Origin: JANOBJ01 sp031411575 | GTDB lineage: Bacteria; Pseudomonadota; Gammaproteobacteria; Burkholderiales; Burkholderiaceae_C | Assembly (NCBI GenBank): GCA_031411575.1 | Contig: JANOBJ010000069.1 | Coordinates: forward strand, 1 to 5,344 | Direction: 5' to 3' | DNA length: 5,344 bases | In this document: in pieces, positions 1 through 4,720 of the stretch | Numbering within the stretch: the stretch's first letter is position 1 | How the letters are laid out: each line of letters opens with the position of its first letter | Notes under the pieces: model-generated | The model's input: the letters and a program-made list of their open reading frames with translations, nothing else | What the model was told of the DNA's origin: nothing | Database searches by the model: none | Program-made: the position numbers and the translations under genes

Positions 1-1
1 C

Positions 2-1612
2 ACCGAGCACGGCTTCGTGTTCCGGGTCGACCTGGCCCTGCGCCCGAACGGCAACTCGGGCCCGCCGGTGGTCTCGCTCGACGCGCTGGAGGAATACTTC
101 GTCGTCCAGGGCCGCGTATGGGAGCGCTTCGCCTGGCTCAAGAGCCGGGTGGTGGCGCCGCGGGCCTGCGTGGACAGCGGCTCGGCGGCGGCGTTGCGCA
201 GTGCGGTGCTGCCGTTCGTGTTCCGCCGCTACCTTGACTACAACGTGTTTGACTCGCTGCGCATCCTGCACCGGCAGATCCGCGAGCATGCGGCCCGGCG
301 CAGCGCCGGCCACCCCGAGCGCGCCAACGACGTCAAGCTGTCGCGCGGCGGGATTCGCGAGATTGAATTCACCGTGCAGCTGCTGCAGGTGGTGCGCGGC
401 GGCCAGTTTCCCGAGCTGCGCACCCGGCCCACGCTGGATGCGCTGCAGCGGGTGGCGCGGGCCGGCCTGATGACGCAGGCCGCCGCCGACGCACTGGCGC
501 GCGCCTATGGGTTTTTGCGCCGGGTTGAGCACCGCATCCAGTACCTGGACGACCAGCAGACCCATGTGCTGCCCACGCACGACGATGACCTGGGCTGGAT
601 CGCCGACACCATGGGGTATGCCAACGTCTGCGCGTTCCTGAGCGAGCTGGATGCGCACCGCGAGCTGGTGGCGCAGGAGTTTGACAAGCTGCTGGGCGGC
701 GTGGCCGAGAAGGATTGCCGGGGCTGCAGCGGCCCCAAGGGCGGCCGGCCGGTGGTGCCCGAACTCGATGTGCTGCTGGAAGAACTGCCGCAGAAGTTTC
801 GCGAGCGCGTGCAGCTGTGGCGCGAACACCCGCGCGTGCTGGCGCTGCGCGACGATGCACGCAGCCGGCTGGTGCGGCTGGTGCAGCGCACCGCGGCCTG
901 GCTGAAGCAGGGCCGGGTGAGCGAAGACGCGGCGGTGCGCATTGCCGACTGGATCGAGCCGCTGCTGCGCCGCGAGAGCTACCTGGCCTTGCTGCTGGAG
1001 CGCCCGGTGGTGCACGAGCGGCTGCTGCGCCTGCTGGGCGCGGCCAAATGGCCAGCGCGCTACCTGCTGCAGCACCCGGGCGTGATCGACGAGCTGGCCA
1101 GCGACGCCATGCTGTCCGAACGCTTTGTGGCGGCCGACTTCGAGCGCGAGCTGGAGGCCCGGCGCGTGGCCACCCAGTCCACCGGCGAGGACGACGACGA
1201 GAACCTGCTCAACCTGCTGCGCCGCGCGCACCACGCCGAGGTGTTCCGCACGCTGGCACGCGACGTGGAAGGCCGCCTGACGGTGGAGCAGGTGGCTGAC
1301 GACCTGAGCGCGCTGGCCGATTCGCTGCTGCGCATCACCGCGCGCTGGTGCTGGGCGCGCCTGCGCAACCGCCACCGAACCGAGCCCGACTTTGCGCCGC
1401 AGTTCGCCATCATTGGCTACGGCAAGCTCGGCGGCAAGGAGCTGGGCTACGGCAGCGACCTGGACATCGTGTTCGTCTATGAAGACAGCGACGAACGCGC
1501 CCCGGAAGCCTACGCCGCGTTCGTGCGCAAGCTGATCAACTGGCTCACCGTCAAGACGGCTGAGGGCGACCTGTTCGAGATTGACACCGCGCTGCGCCCC
1601 AACGGCAACTAG
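2..1612 (+). CDS. glnE: Bifunctional glutamine synthetase adenylyltransferase/deadenylase (GlnE), 5'-truncated by the window and ended early by an amber codon
   Basis: GlnE adds AMP to, or removes it from, a tyrosine of glutamine synthetase in response to PII, tuning nitrogen assimilation in the cytoplasm. The frame is open from base 2, so the true start lies upstream; the ATG at 17 is internal. The visible part begins in the N-terminal deadenylase half with an LRPNGNSG motif (38-61), after the first catalytic GxGKLGG/DxD motif, which must lie off-window. It continues through GGIREIEF (347-370), which belongs to the helical domain after the nucleotidyltransferase fold, and a linker. It then enters the C-terminal adenylyltransferase half with GYGKLGGKELGYGSDLD (1415-1465); the two Asp codons at 1457 and 1463 are the expected metal ligands. 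The frame ends at TAG 1610-1612 inside the second LRPNGNSG motif, leaving 536 visible residues. E. coli GlnE has 946 residues. The family call is certain. Whether the truncated product is functional is unknown; by analogy with E. coli, the deadenylase half could remain active. Confidence 0.95.
   Translation, partial: TEHGFVFRVDLALRPNGNSGPPVVSLDALEEYFVVQGRVWERFAWLKSRVVAPRACVDSGSAAALRSAVLPFVFRRYLDYNVFDSLRILHRQIREHAARRSAGHPERANDVKLSRGGIREIEFTVQLLQVVRGGQFPELRTRPTLDALQRVARAGLMTQAAADALARAYGFLRRVEHRIQYLDDQQTHVLPTHDDDLGWIADTMGYANVCAFLSELDAHRELVAQEFDKLLGGVAEKDCRGCSGPKGGRPVVPELDVLLEELPQKFRERVQLWREHPRVLALRDDARSRLVRLVQRTAAWLKQGRVSEDAAVRIADWIEPLLRRESYLALLLERPVVHERLLRLLGAAKWPARYLLQHPGVIDELASDAMLSERFVAADFERELEARRVATQSTGEDDDENLLNLLRRAHHAEVFRTLARDVEGRLTVEQVADDLSALADSLLRITARWCWARLRNRHRTEPDFAPQFAIIGYGKLGGKELGYGSDLDIVFVYEDSDERAPEAYAAFVRKLINWLTVKTAEGDLFEIDTALRPNGN
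1610..1612 (+). other. glnE: Premature in-frame TAG (amber) codon within glnE
   Basis: The codons read L-R-P-N-G-N-stop-G-L-L, where the family motif is LRPNGNSG. The paralogous motif in the N-terminal half of the same gene (38-61) has TCG at 56-58 in the matching place, so a single C-to-A change explains the stop. No frameshift is needed: the frame continues as typical GlnE to TGA 2171-2173. This is a nonsense mutation, a sequencing error, or a suppressed stop; the sequence cannot distinguish them. Confidence 0.93.
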
Positions 1613-2173
1613 GGCCTGCTCATCACCACCTTCGAGGCCTACGCCAAGTACCAGCAGCAGCGCGGCAGCAACACCGCGTGGACGTGGGAGCATCAGGCGA
1701 TGACGCGGGCGCGCTATGTCCTGGGGAATGAGATCTTGCGCGATCGGTTTGACGCCGTGCGCGAAGCCGTTATCACCGCACCGCGCGACCCTGCCGCGTT
1801 GAAGACCGAAATCGTCGCCATGCGCGACAAGGTGCGCGCCGCGCGGCCTGTCAAATCGGGCCGGTTTGACGTGAAGCACAGCCCCGGCGGCATGGTGGAC
1901 GCCGAATTCGCCGTTCAGTACCTGGTGCTGAGCGAGTCGTGCCGCCACCCCGAGCTGCGCGCCAACGTCGGCAACATCGCCCTGCTGCAGCGCGCCCAGG
2001 CCGCCGGCCTGCTGCCGCCCGGCGTGGGCGAGGCCGCGGCGTCGGCCTACCGCGAGCTGCGCAGGGTCCAGCACCGCGCGCGCCTGAACGAAGAACCAAC
2101 CCAGGTTGACCTGCCGGAACTGCAGGCCGAGCGCGACGCCGTGCTGCGGGTGTGGCAGGCGGTGTTTGGGTGA
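1613..2173 (+). pseudogene. glnE: C-terminal remainder of glnE, downstream of the in-frame stop
   Basis: This is the same reading frame as the upstream part and encodes the end of the adenylyltransferase half. It holds the rest of the nucleotidyltransferase fold (FEAYAKYQQQRGSNTAWTWE, from about 1631), then the C-terminal helical domain with GGMVDAEF (1886-1909), the counterpart of GGIREIEF in the first half, and ends in WQAVFG. There are 186 sense codons and no further stop, with coding bias unchanged, so any lesion is recent. An in-frame ATG at 1700 has GGGAG at 1686-1690 in front, so reinitiation is conceivable, but those bases also encode conserved Trp-Glu and may be coincidental. A product from 1700 would have 157 residues and lack the catalytic aspartates. 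Read with the upstream part, this is one gene; it is listed separately because of the stop. Confidence 0.9.
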
Positions 2174-2500
2174 TTTTTGGATGCTTTATGCCCGTGGTCG
2201 GCGTCCACTGGTCATAGTTTGCTATGTATTTTGCAGCAATTGCGCGGGGGCGTTGGGCTGGGGTCCGGTGCCCCGGAAACGATGCAGGCTGCGGTAGCGG
2301 GGTCAGAGTCCAATTTCGTTGGAAACCCCCGCCGCCGGCAACCCGACCGTCCTGAATTGGAATCCGACCCCAATGCCGCAACCTGCGTTGCCGCCGGGCC
2401 CAATCGCGCAGCCAGGCATTCCACACTCGCGCTGCAATATTGATAGCAAACTATGACCATGGGGCGCGGACCACGGGCACAAAACACCCCAAAATCACCC
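2168..2500. repeat. 333-bp imperfect palindromic element with 70-nt outer arms (MITE-like or paired dispersed repeats)
   Basis: The left arm 2168-2237 and right arm 2431-2500 are reverse complements without gaps; by hand about 59 of 70 positions match, and 32 of 36 in the block 2190-2225 against 2443-2478. A second inverted pair is nested at almost the same centre (2280-2315 with 2355-2390). The element starts on the last codons of glnE (GGG TGA) and ends 24 bases before the next gene, so it fills nearly the whole 351-base gap. Short open frames within it on both strands resemble each other only because the DNA is palindromic; I see no gene here. No clear target-site duplication is visible at the edges (ggcggtgttt on the left, gaaatccggc on the right). 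It could be a non-autonomous mobile element, two head-to-head copies of a dispersed repeat, or a structured 3' end for glnE. Confidence 0.85.
2280..2390. repeat. Inner inverted repeat pair with GGGGTCAGAGTCCAATT arms (REP/REPIN-like)
   Basis: Bases 2280-2315 pair with 2355-2390 without gaps, about 28 of 36 by hand count. The best block is GGGGTCAGAGTCCAATT (2299-2315) against AATTGGAATCCGACCCC (2355-2371). The 39-base centre (2316-2354) is not obviously paired. From memory, GGGGTCAGAGTCCAATT-type words occur around REP-associated Y1 tyrosine transposases (RAYTs) in Proteobacteria, so this may be a REP doublet sitting inside the outer repeat. The structure is visible; the RAYT link is recall, and no transposase is present in the window. 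Confidence 0.6.
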
Positions 2501-2512
2501 GAAATCCGGCTT

Positions 2513-2518
2513 TAAACT
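2513..2518 (+). promoter_or_regulatory. Candidate -10 element for a leaderless metallophosphoesterase transcript
   Basis: TAAACT (4 of 6 matches to TATAAT) ends seven bases before the A of ATG 2525, so transcription would begin at or next to the start codon. The absence of any GGAG-like sequence fits a leaderless message. No good -35 hexamer is seen at 16-18 bases upstream, where the palindrome's right arm lies, so this is tentative. Confidence 0.35.
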
Positions 2519-2524
2519 CCGGCC

Positions 2525-3379
2525 ATGCGCATCCAGCTCCTGTCCGACCTGCACCTCGAAACCCACCCGCATTTCAAGCCCGAACCGGCCCCGGGCGCCG
2601 ATGTGCTGGTGCTGGCCGGCGACATCGGTTCCTACCAGTACGGCTCGCTGTTGCAGGGGGCGGATTTCGGGCTGGAGCGGTTTTCACCGCGCCACGGCTG
2701 GCCGACGCCGGTGCTGTACCTGCCGGGCAACCACGAGTTCGACGCGCTCGACATTGACGAGGCGCACGCACGGCTGCGCGAGACCTGCGCGCGGCTGGGC
2801 ATCACCTGGCTCGAGCGCGAGGGGGTGACGATGGCGCGGCCTGCCGGGGACCCAAGACCAAGCCCTGTGCGCTTCGTCGGCACCACACTCTGGTCGGATT
2901 TCGAGGCGCTGGTGCCGCGCAGCGGGCCGCTGGCCGCGCAGCTCAAGGCGCGCGACAAGGCGTTTCGCGCGGCCAACTTCTACCTGCGCACCACCGGCAG
3001 CACGCGCCATGGCAAGCCCTGGCTGGCCGATGCGGTACGTGAGCTGTCACTTCTTTCGCAAGACTGGCTGCGCAGGGCTTTGGCCGACCCGTTTGAGGGC
3101 ACCACGGTGGCGGTGACGCACTTTGCGCCCAGCCTCAAAAGCGCCGATCCGCGCTATGGCATGACGCCGGGCACGGCCGGTTTTTGCAACGCGCTGGATG
3201 ACCTGCTGCCGCTTGCCGACGTCTGGCTGCACGGCCATCTGCACGCGCGGAGCGACTACACGGTGGCGGGCGAGCGCGGGGGCGCGGCGACGCGCTGCCG
3301 TGTGGTGGCCAACCCGCTGGGCTACGCGCGCAAGGGCGAGCAGGTGCACTTTCGGCCGCGCGGGTGCATTGAGGTCTGA
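2525..3379 (+). CDS. Calcineurin-like metallophosphoesterase
   Basis: This is a 284-residue cytoplasmic protein of the two-metal calcineurin-like phosphoesterase superfamily, which hydrolyses phosphomono- or diesters. All the ligand motifs are present in order: SDLHLE (D8, H10), AGDIG (D33), PGNHEFD (N69, H70), VTHFAPS (H199) and HGHLHA (H238, H240). There is no signal peptide or membrane segment. The substrate cannot be told from the sequence; relatives act on nucleotides, cyclic nucleotides or nucleic acids. The start is firm: an in-frame TAA lies at 2513-2515, no alternative start codon falls between it and ATG 2525, and the first conserved motif follows at once. No Shine-Dalgarno sequence precedes it. 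The gene stands alone: the palindromic element is upstream and 202 bases separate it from the next gene. Confidence 0.93.
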   Translation: MRIQLLSDLHLETHPHFKPEPAPGADVLVLAGDIGSYQYGSLLQGADFGLERFSPRHGWPTPVLYLPGNHEFDALDIDEAHARLRETCARLGITWLEREGVTMARPAGDPRPSPVRFVGTTLWSDFEALVPRSGPLAAQLKARDKAFRAANFYLRTTGSTRHGKPWLADAVRELSLLSQDWLRRALADPFEGTTVAVTHFAPSLKSADPRYGMTPGTAGFCNALDDLLPLADVWLHGHLHARSDYTVAGERGGAATRCRVVANPLGYARKGEQVHFRPRGCIEV

Positions 3380-3400
3380 GGCCGTCCACGGGCATTTGAT

Positions 3401-3415
3401 GCCGCGCCAGGCGGC
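3401..3415. terminator. Weak GC hairpin downstream of the metallophosphoesterase gene
   Basis: GCCGC (3401-3405) pairs with GCGGC (3411-3415) around a five-base loop, 22 bases after the stop codon. The stem is only five base pairs and no T-run follows, so it is at best a weak terminator or 3'-end stabiliser. Confidence 0.25.
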
Positions 3416-3500
3416 TGCTGACGGGTTGAAGGCGGTTACATTCCGCTTCAAAGTTACCATTCAGTCACAAGATAACCACACGGTATTTAAGTGAACTGAT

Positions 3501-3509
3501 TGGTATAAA
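3501..3509 (+). promoter_or_regulatory. Extended -10 promoter for the fasciclin gene
   Basis: TGGTATAAA (3501-3509) fits the extended -10 form TGnTATAAT, with five of six matches in the hexamer. It sits in a locally AT-rich stretch (about 3473-3511) of an otherwise GC-rich region. No recognisable -35 lies 16-18 bases upstream, as often happens at extended -10 promoters. The start site would be near 3516, giving a leader of about 66 bases. GTTAC occurs twice upstream (3435 and 3453), 18 bases apart, in a possible regulator-binding region. Confidence 0.6.
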
Positions 3510-3517
3510 ATGCGGCC

Positions 3518-3539
3518 ACGCAGCGCTGCTGCCCTGCGT
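3518..3539 (+). promoter_or_regulatory. Hairpin in the fasciclin mRNA leader
   Basis: ACGCAG (3518-3523) pairs with CTGCGT (3534-3539); the alternative GCAGCGCTGC (3520-3529) is itself a perfect palindrome. The structure would sit at the very 5' end of the predicted transcript and leaves the ribosome site at 3571-3575 free. A 5'-end stabiliser for an abundant message is one reading; no known riboswitch fold is recognised. Confidence 0.35.
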
Positions 3540-3570
3540 CGTTGCTCACTCTGACTCATTTCAACCCTTC

Positions 3571-3575
3571 AGGAG
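3571..3575 (+). promoter_or_regulatory. Strong ribosome binding site of the fasciclin gene
   Basis: AGGAG stands six bases before ATG 3582, near-ideal spacing. It fixes this start, and the resulting protein begins directly with a signal peptide. Confidence 0.85.
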
Positions 3576-3581
3576 TTCCGT

Positions 3582-4037
3582 ATGAAAAAGACTTTGATTT
3601 CTCTCGCACTGACCGTTGCCGCCGCCAGCTCTGCCTTCGCCCAGGACATCGTGGACACGGCCGTCAAGGCCGGCAGCTTCAAGACGCTGGTGACCGCGGT
3701 ACAGGCCGCCGGGCTGGTGGACACGCTCAAGGGCCCGGGCCCGTTCACGGTGTTCGCGCCGACCGACGCGGCCTTCGCCAAGATCCCCAAGGCCGACCTG
3801 GACAAGCTGCTGGCTGACAAGGCCGCGCTGACCAAGGTGCTGACCTACCACGTGGTGCCGGGCAAGGTGATGGCCAAGGACGTCAAGGCCGGCAAGGTGA
3901 AGACCGTGCAGGGCAGCGAGCTGACCGTGGCCACCAGCGGTGGCGTGACGGTGGACGGCGCCAAGGTCACGGCGACCGACGTGGCCGCCAGCAATGGCGT
4001 GATCCACGTGATCGACTCGGTGATCATGCCCAAGTAA
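3582..4037 (+). CDS. Secreted fasciclin (FAS1) domain protein
   Basis: This is a 151-residue exported protein with a single FAS1 domain. The signal peptide has MKK, a hydrophobic stretch (residues 5-15) and a likely signal peptidase I site AFA|QD after residue 20; there is no lipobox cysteine. The mature protein is almost entirely one FAS1 domain (about 23-150). Conserved FAS1 features visible are FTVFAPTDAAF (55-65, the H1 box), YHVVPG (89-94, the YH motif) and NGVIHVIDSVIMP (138-150, the H2 box). In eukaryotes FAS1 domains mediate adhesion; in bacteria small secreted FAS1 proteins are widespread but mostly without a defined role, so the location (periplasm or exterior) is better supported than any function. 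Lysine-rich content, a strong ribosome site, an extended -10 and a strong downstream hairpin suggest a well-expressed single-gene transcript. Confidence 0.95.
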   Translation: MKKTLISLALTVAAASSAFAQDIVDTAVKAGSFKTLVTAVQAAGLVDTLKGPGPFTVFAPTDAAFAKIPKADLDKLLADKAALTKVLTYHVVPGKVMAKDVKAGKVKTVQGSELTVATSGGVTVDGAKVTATDVAASNGVIHVIDSVIMPK

Positions 4038-4049
4038 ACGCCGGGCAGG

Positions 4050-4079
4050 CCGGGCGCTGCTCATCGGAGCGGCGCCCGG
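4050..4079. terminator. Strong GC-rich hairpin after the fasciclin gene (no T-run)
   Basis: CCGGGCGCTGCTC (4050-4062) pairs with GAGCGGCGCCCGG (4067-4079): 13 pairs, one of them G-T, around a four-base ATCG loop, 12 bases after the stop codon. No T-run follows, so it may terminate inefficiently, protect the 3' end, or work as a terminator of the U-less type. It separates the fasciclin gene from the usp promoter. Confidence 0.65.
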
Positions 4080-4119
4080 GCGCTGGTTCCCCGGGGCTGT
4101 GGGCGGGCCTTGCCCAGCA

Positions 4120-4133
4120 TTGACGCCGGTCAA
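4120..4133. promoter_or_regulatory. FNR/CRP-family operator-like dyad upstream of the universal stress protein gene
   Basis: TTGAC-GCCG-GTCAA is a perfect 5+4+5 dyad, one base per half from the FNR/ANR consensus TTGAT-N4-ATCAA. Its centre (4126.5) lies about 40.5 to 41.5 bases before the start site predicted from the -10 at 4155-4160, the class II activator position. Usp genes are known Anr targets in pseudomonads. Which family member binds here cannot be read from the site. Confidence 0.55.
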
Positions 4134-4154
4134 CCCGGCGGCCCTGGCGGGCGG

Positions 4155-4160
4155 TAGACT
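4155..4160 (+). promoter_or_regulatory. Candidate -10 element of the usp gene
   Basis: TAGACT matches TATAAT at four of six positions and sits 21 bases after the FNR-like dyad. Transcription would begin near 4167-4168, leaving a short leader that contains the ribosome site. No -35 hexamer is seen at the usual distance, as expected for an activator-dependent promoter. Confidence 0.45.
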
Positions 4161-4176
4161 TTCCCGACACACCATC

Positions 4177-4182
4177 GAGGAG
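4177..4182 (+). promoter_or_regulatory. Ribosome binding site that fixes the usp start
   Basis: GAGGAG lies six bases before ATG 4189. This start gives MKILLAVDGS, the usual beginning of the family, whereas an upstream in-frame ATG at 4099 would add 30 residues of low-complexity sequence and cover the promoter. Confidence 0.85.
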
Positions 4183-4188
4183 TCCGCC

Positions 4189-4611
4189 ATGAAAATACTG
4201 CTTGCCGTTGACGGCAGCGCCTACACCAAGAAAATGCTGGCCTACCTGGTCACGCACATCGAGCTGTTCGGCAACCACAACGAGTACACCGTCCTGAACG
4301 CGCAGCCCGCGTTGCCGCCCCGGGCGCGGGCCGCCGTTGGCAAGGAAATAGTGGACGACTACTACCTGGACGAGGCCGAAAAGGTACTCGGCCCGGTCTG
4401 CAAATTTCTGGAACGCCACGGCATGACGGCCAAAAGCAGCTGGAAGGTCGGCCATGCCGGCGAGACCATCGCCAAGGTGGCCGACAGCGGCAAATTCGAC
4501 ATGCTGATCATGGGCTCGCACGGGCACGGGGCGCTGGCGCGGCTGGTGATGGGTTCGGTCACGACGCATGTACTGGCGCACTGCGGCGTACCGGTGTTGC
4601 TGGTGCGCTGA
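4189..4611 (+). CDS. Universal stress protein, UspA family (ATP-binding type)
   Basis: This is a 140-residue single-domain cytoplasmic Usp, the usual length for the family. It opens with the first beta strand and acidic residue of the fold (MKILLAVDGS, D8) and ends with the ATP-binding signature G-x2-G-x9-G-S, seen as G109, G112, G122 and S123 within GSHGHGALARLVMGS, followed by VPVLLVR as the last strand. The intact glycine motif suggests the ATP-binding group rather than the non-binding UspA type. Such proteins dimerise and help survival under starvation, oxygen limitation or other stress; the molecular task is generally unclear. The FNR-like dyad upstream suggests induction when oxygen falls. 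The gene is monocistronic and converges with the TetR gene. Confidence 0.95.
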   Translation: MKILLAVDGSAYTKKMLAYLVTHIELFGNHNEYTVLNAQPALPPRARAAVGKEIVDDYYLDEAEKVLGPVCKFLERHGMTAKSSWKVGHAGETIAKVADSGKFDMLIMGSHGHGALARLVMGSVTTHVLAHCGVPVLLVR

Positions 4612-4668
4612 GGCGGCCCGGCGCGCCCCGCACATAGGCGCTTGCACAACCGTTGCCGGCGGCGTTTC

Positions 4669-4687
4669 TGCTATCTTTTACATAGCA
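4669..4687. terminator. Candidate bidirectional terminator hairpin between usp and tetR
   Basis: TGCTAT (4669-4674) pairs with ATAGCA (4682-4687) around the seven-base loop CTTTTAC. It lies 57 bases after the usp stop and 22 bases past the tetR stop, in the repeat copy. The stem is short, and the T/A-rich bases are in the loop rather than after the stem, so termination is plausible but weak. Confidence 0.4.
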
Positions 4688-4720
4688 AACAATGACCAGC
4701 TGATGCGCACTACCGGGTGT
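4669..4720. repeat. Third, partial copy of the palindrome-arm repeat between converging genes
   Basis: ATAGCAAAC(a)ATGACCA at 4682-4698 matches 16 of 17 bases of the right arm at 2443-2459. On the other strand, TGGTCATTGTTTGCTATGTA resembles the left arm at 2209-2228 (19 of 20). Similarity is patchy beyond the core, out to about 4720. Relative to the tetR stop it has the same orientation as the left arm has to the glnE stop, suggesting a repeat that settles in or works at gene 3' ends. Confidence 0.75.

Noticed and set aside
17..19. ATG as the start of glnE
   Set aside because: The frame is open to the window edge, and residues encoded before 17 already fit GlnE (EHGFVFRVDL spans it); about 200 N-terminal residues are missing upstream.
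715..1299. 194-codon plus-strand frame inside glnE, and several minus-strand frames over 238-1413
   Set aside because: The translations are Ala/Arg-rich shadows of glnE, which has conserved motifs throughout this stretch.
1851..2426. 191-codon minus-strand frame spanning the glnE end and the palindrome
   Set aside because: It crosses an unrelated coding region and a repeat and is Ala/Arg/Pro-rich, with no recognisable domain.
2177..2487. Small similar proteins encoded on both strands of the palindrome (2177-2443 plus, 2212-2487 minus)
   Set aside because: Their mutual resemblance is a consequence of the inverted repeat. They lack ribosome sites and family similarity.
2168..2500. CRISPR array or complete insertion sequence
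   Set aside because: There are no regularly spaced direct repeats, no transposase frame and no visible target-site duplication; the structure is inverted rather than tandem.
4099..4101. Upstream ATG start for the usp gene
   Set aside because: It has no ribosome site, adds 30 residues not found in the family, and overlaps the FNR-like site and -10; ATG 4189 has GAGGAG at ideal distance.
4120..4125. TTGACG as a -35 hexamer for usp
   Set aside because: It is 29 bases from the TAGACT -10, far beyond the 16-18 allowed; it is better explained as half of the FNR-like dyad.
3561..4190. 209-codon open frame on the minus strand covering the fasciclin gene
   Set aside because: It is a shadow created by the high-GC third codon positions of a well-recognised FAS1 gene with its own signal peptide and ribosome site; the antisense translation is low-complexity and matches no family I know.
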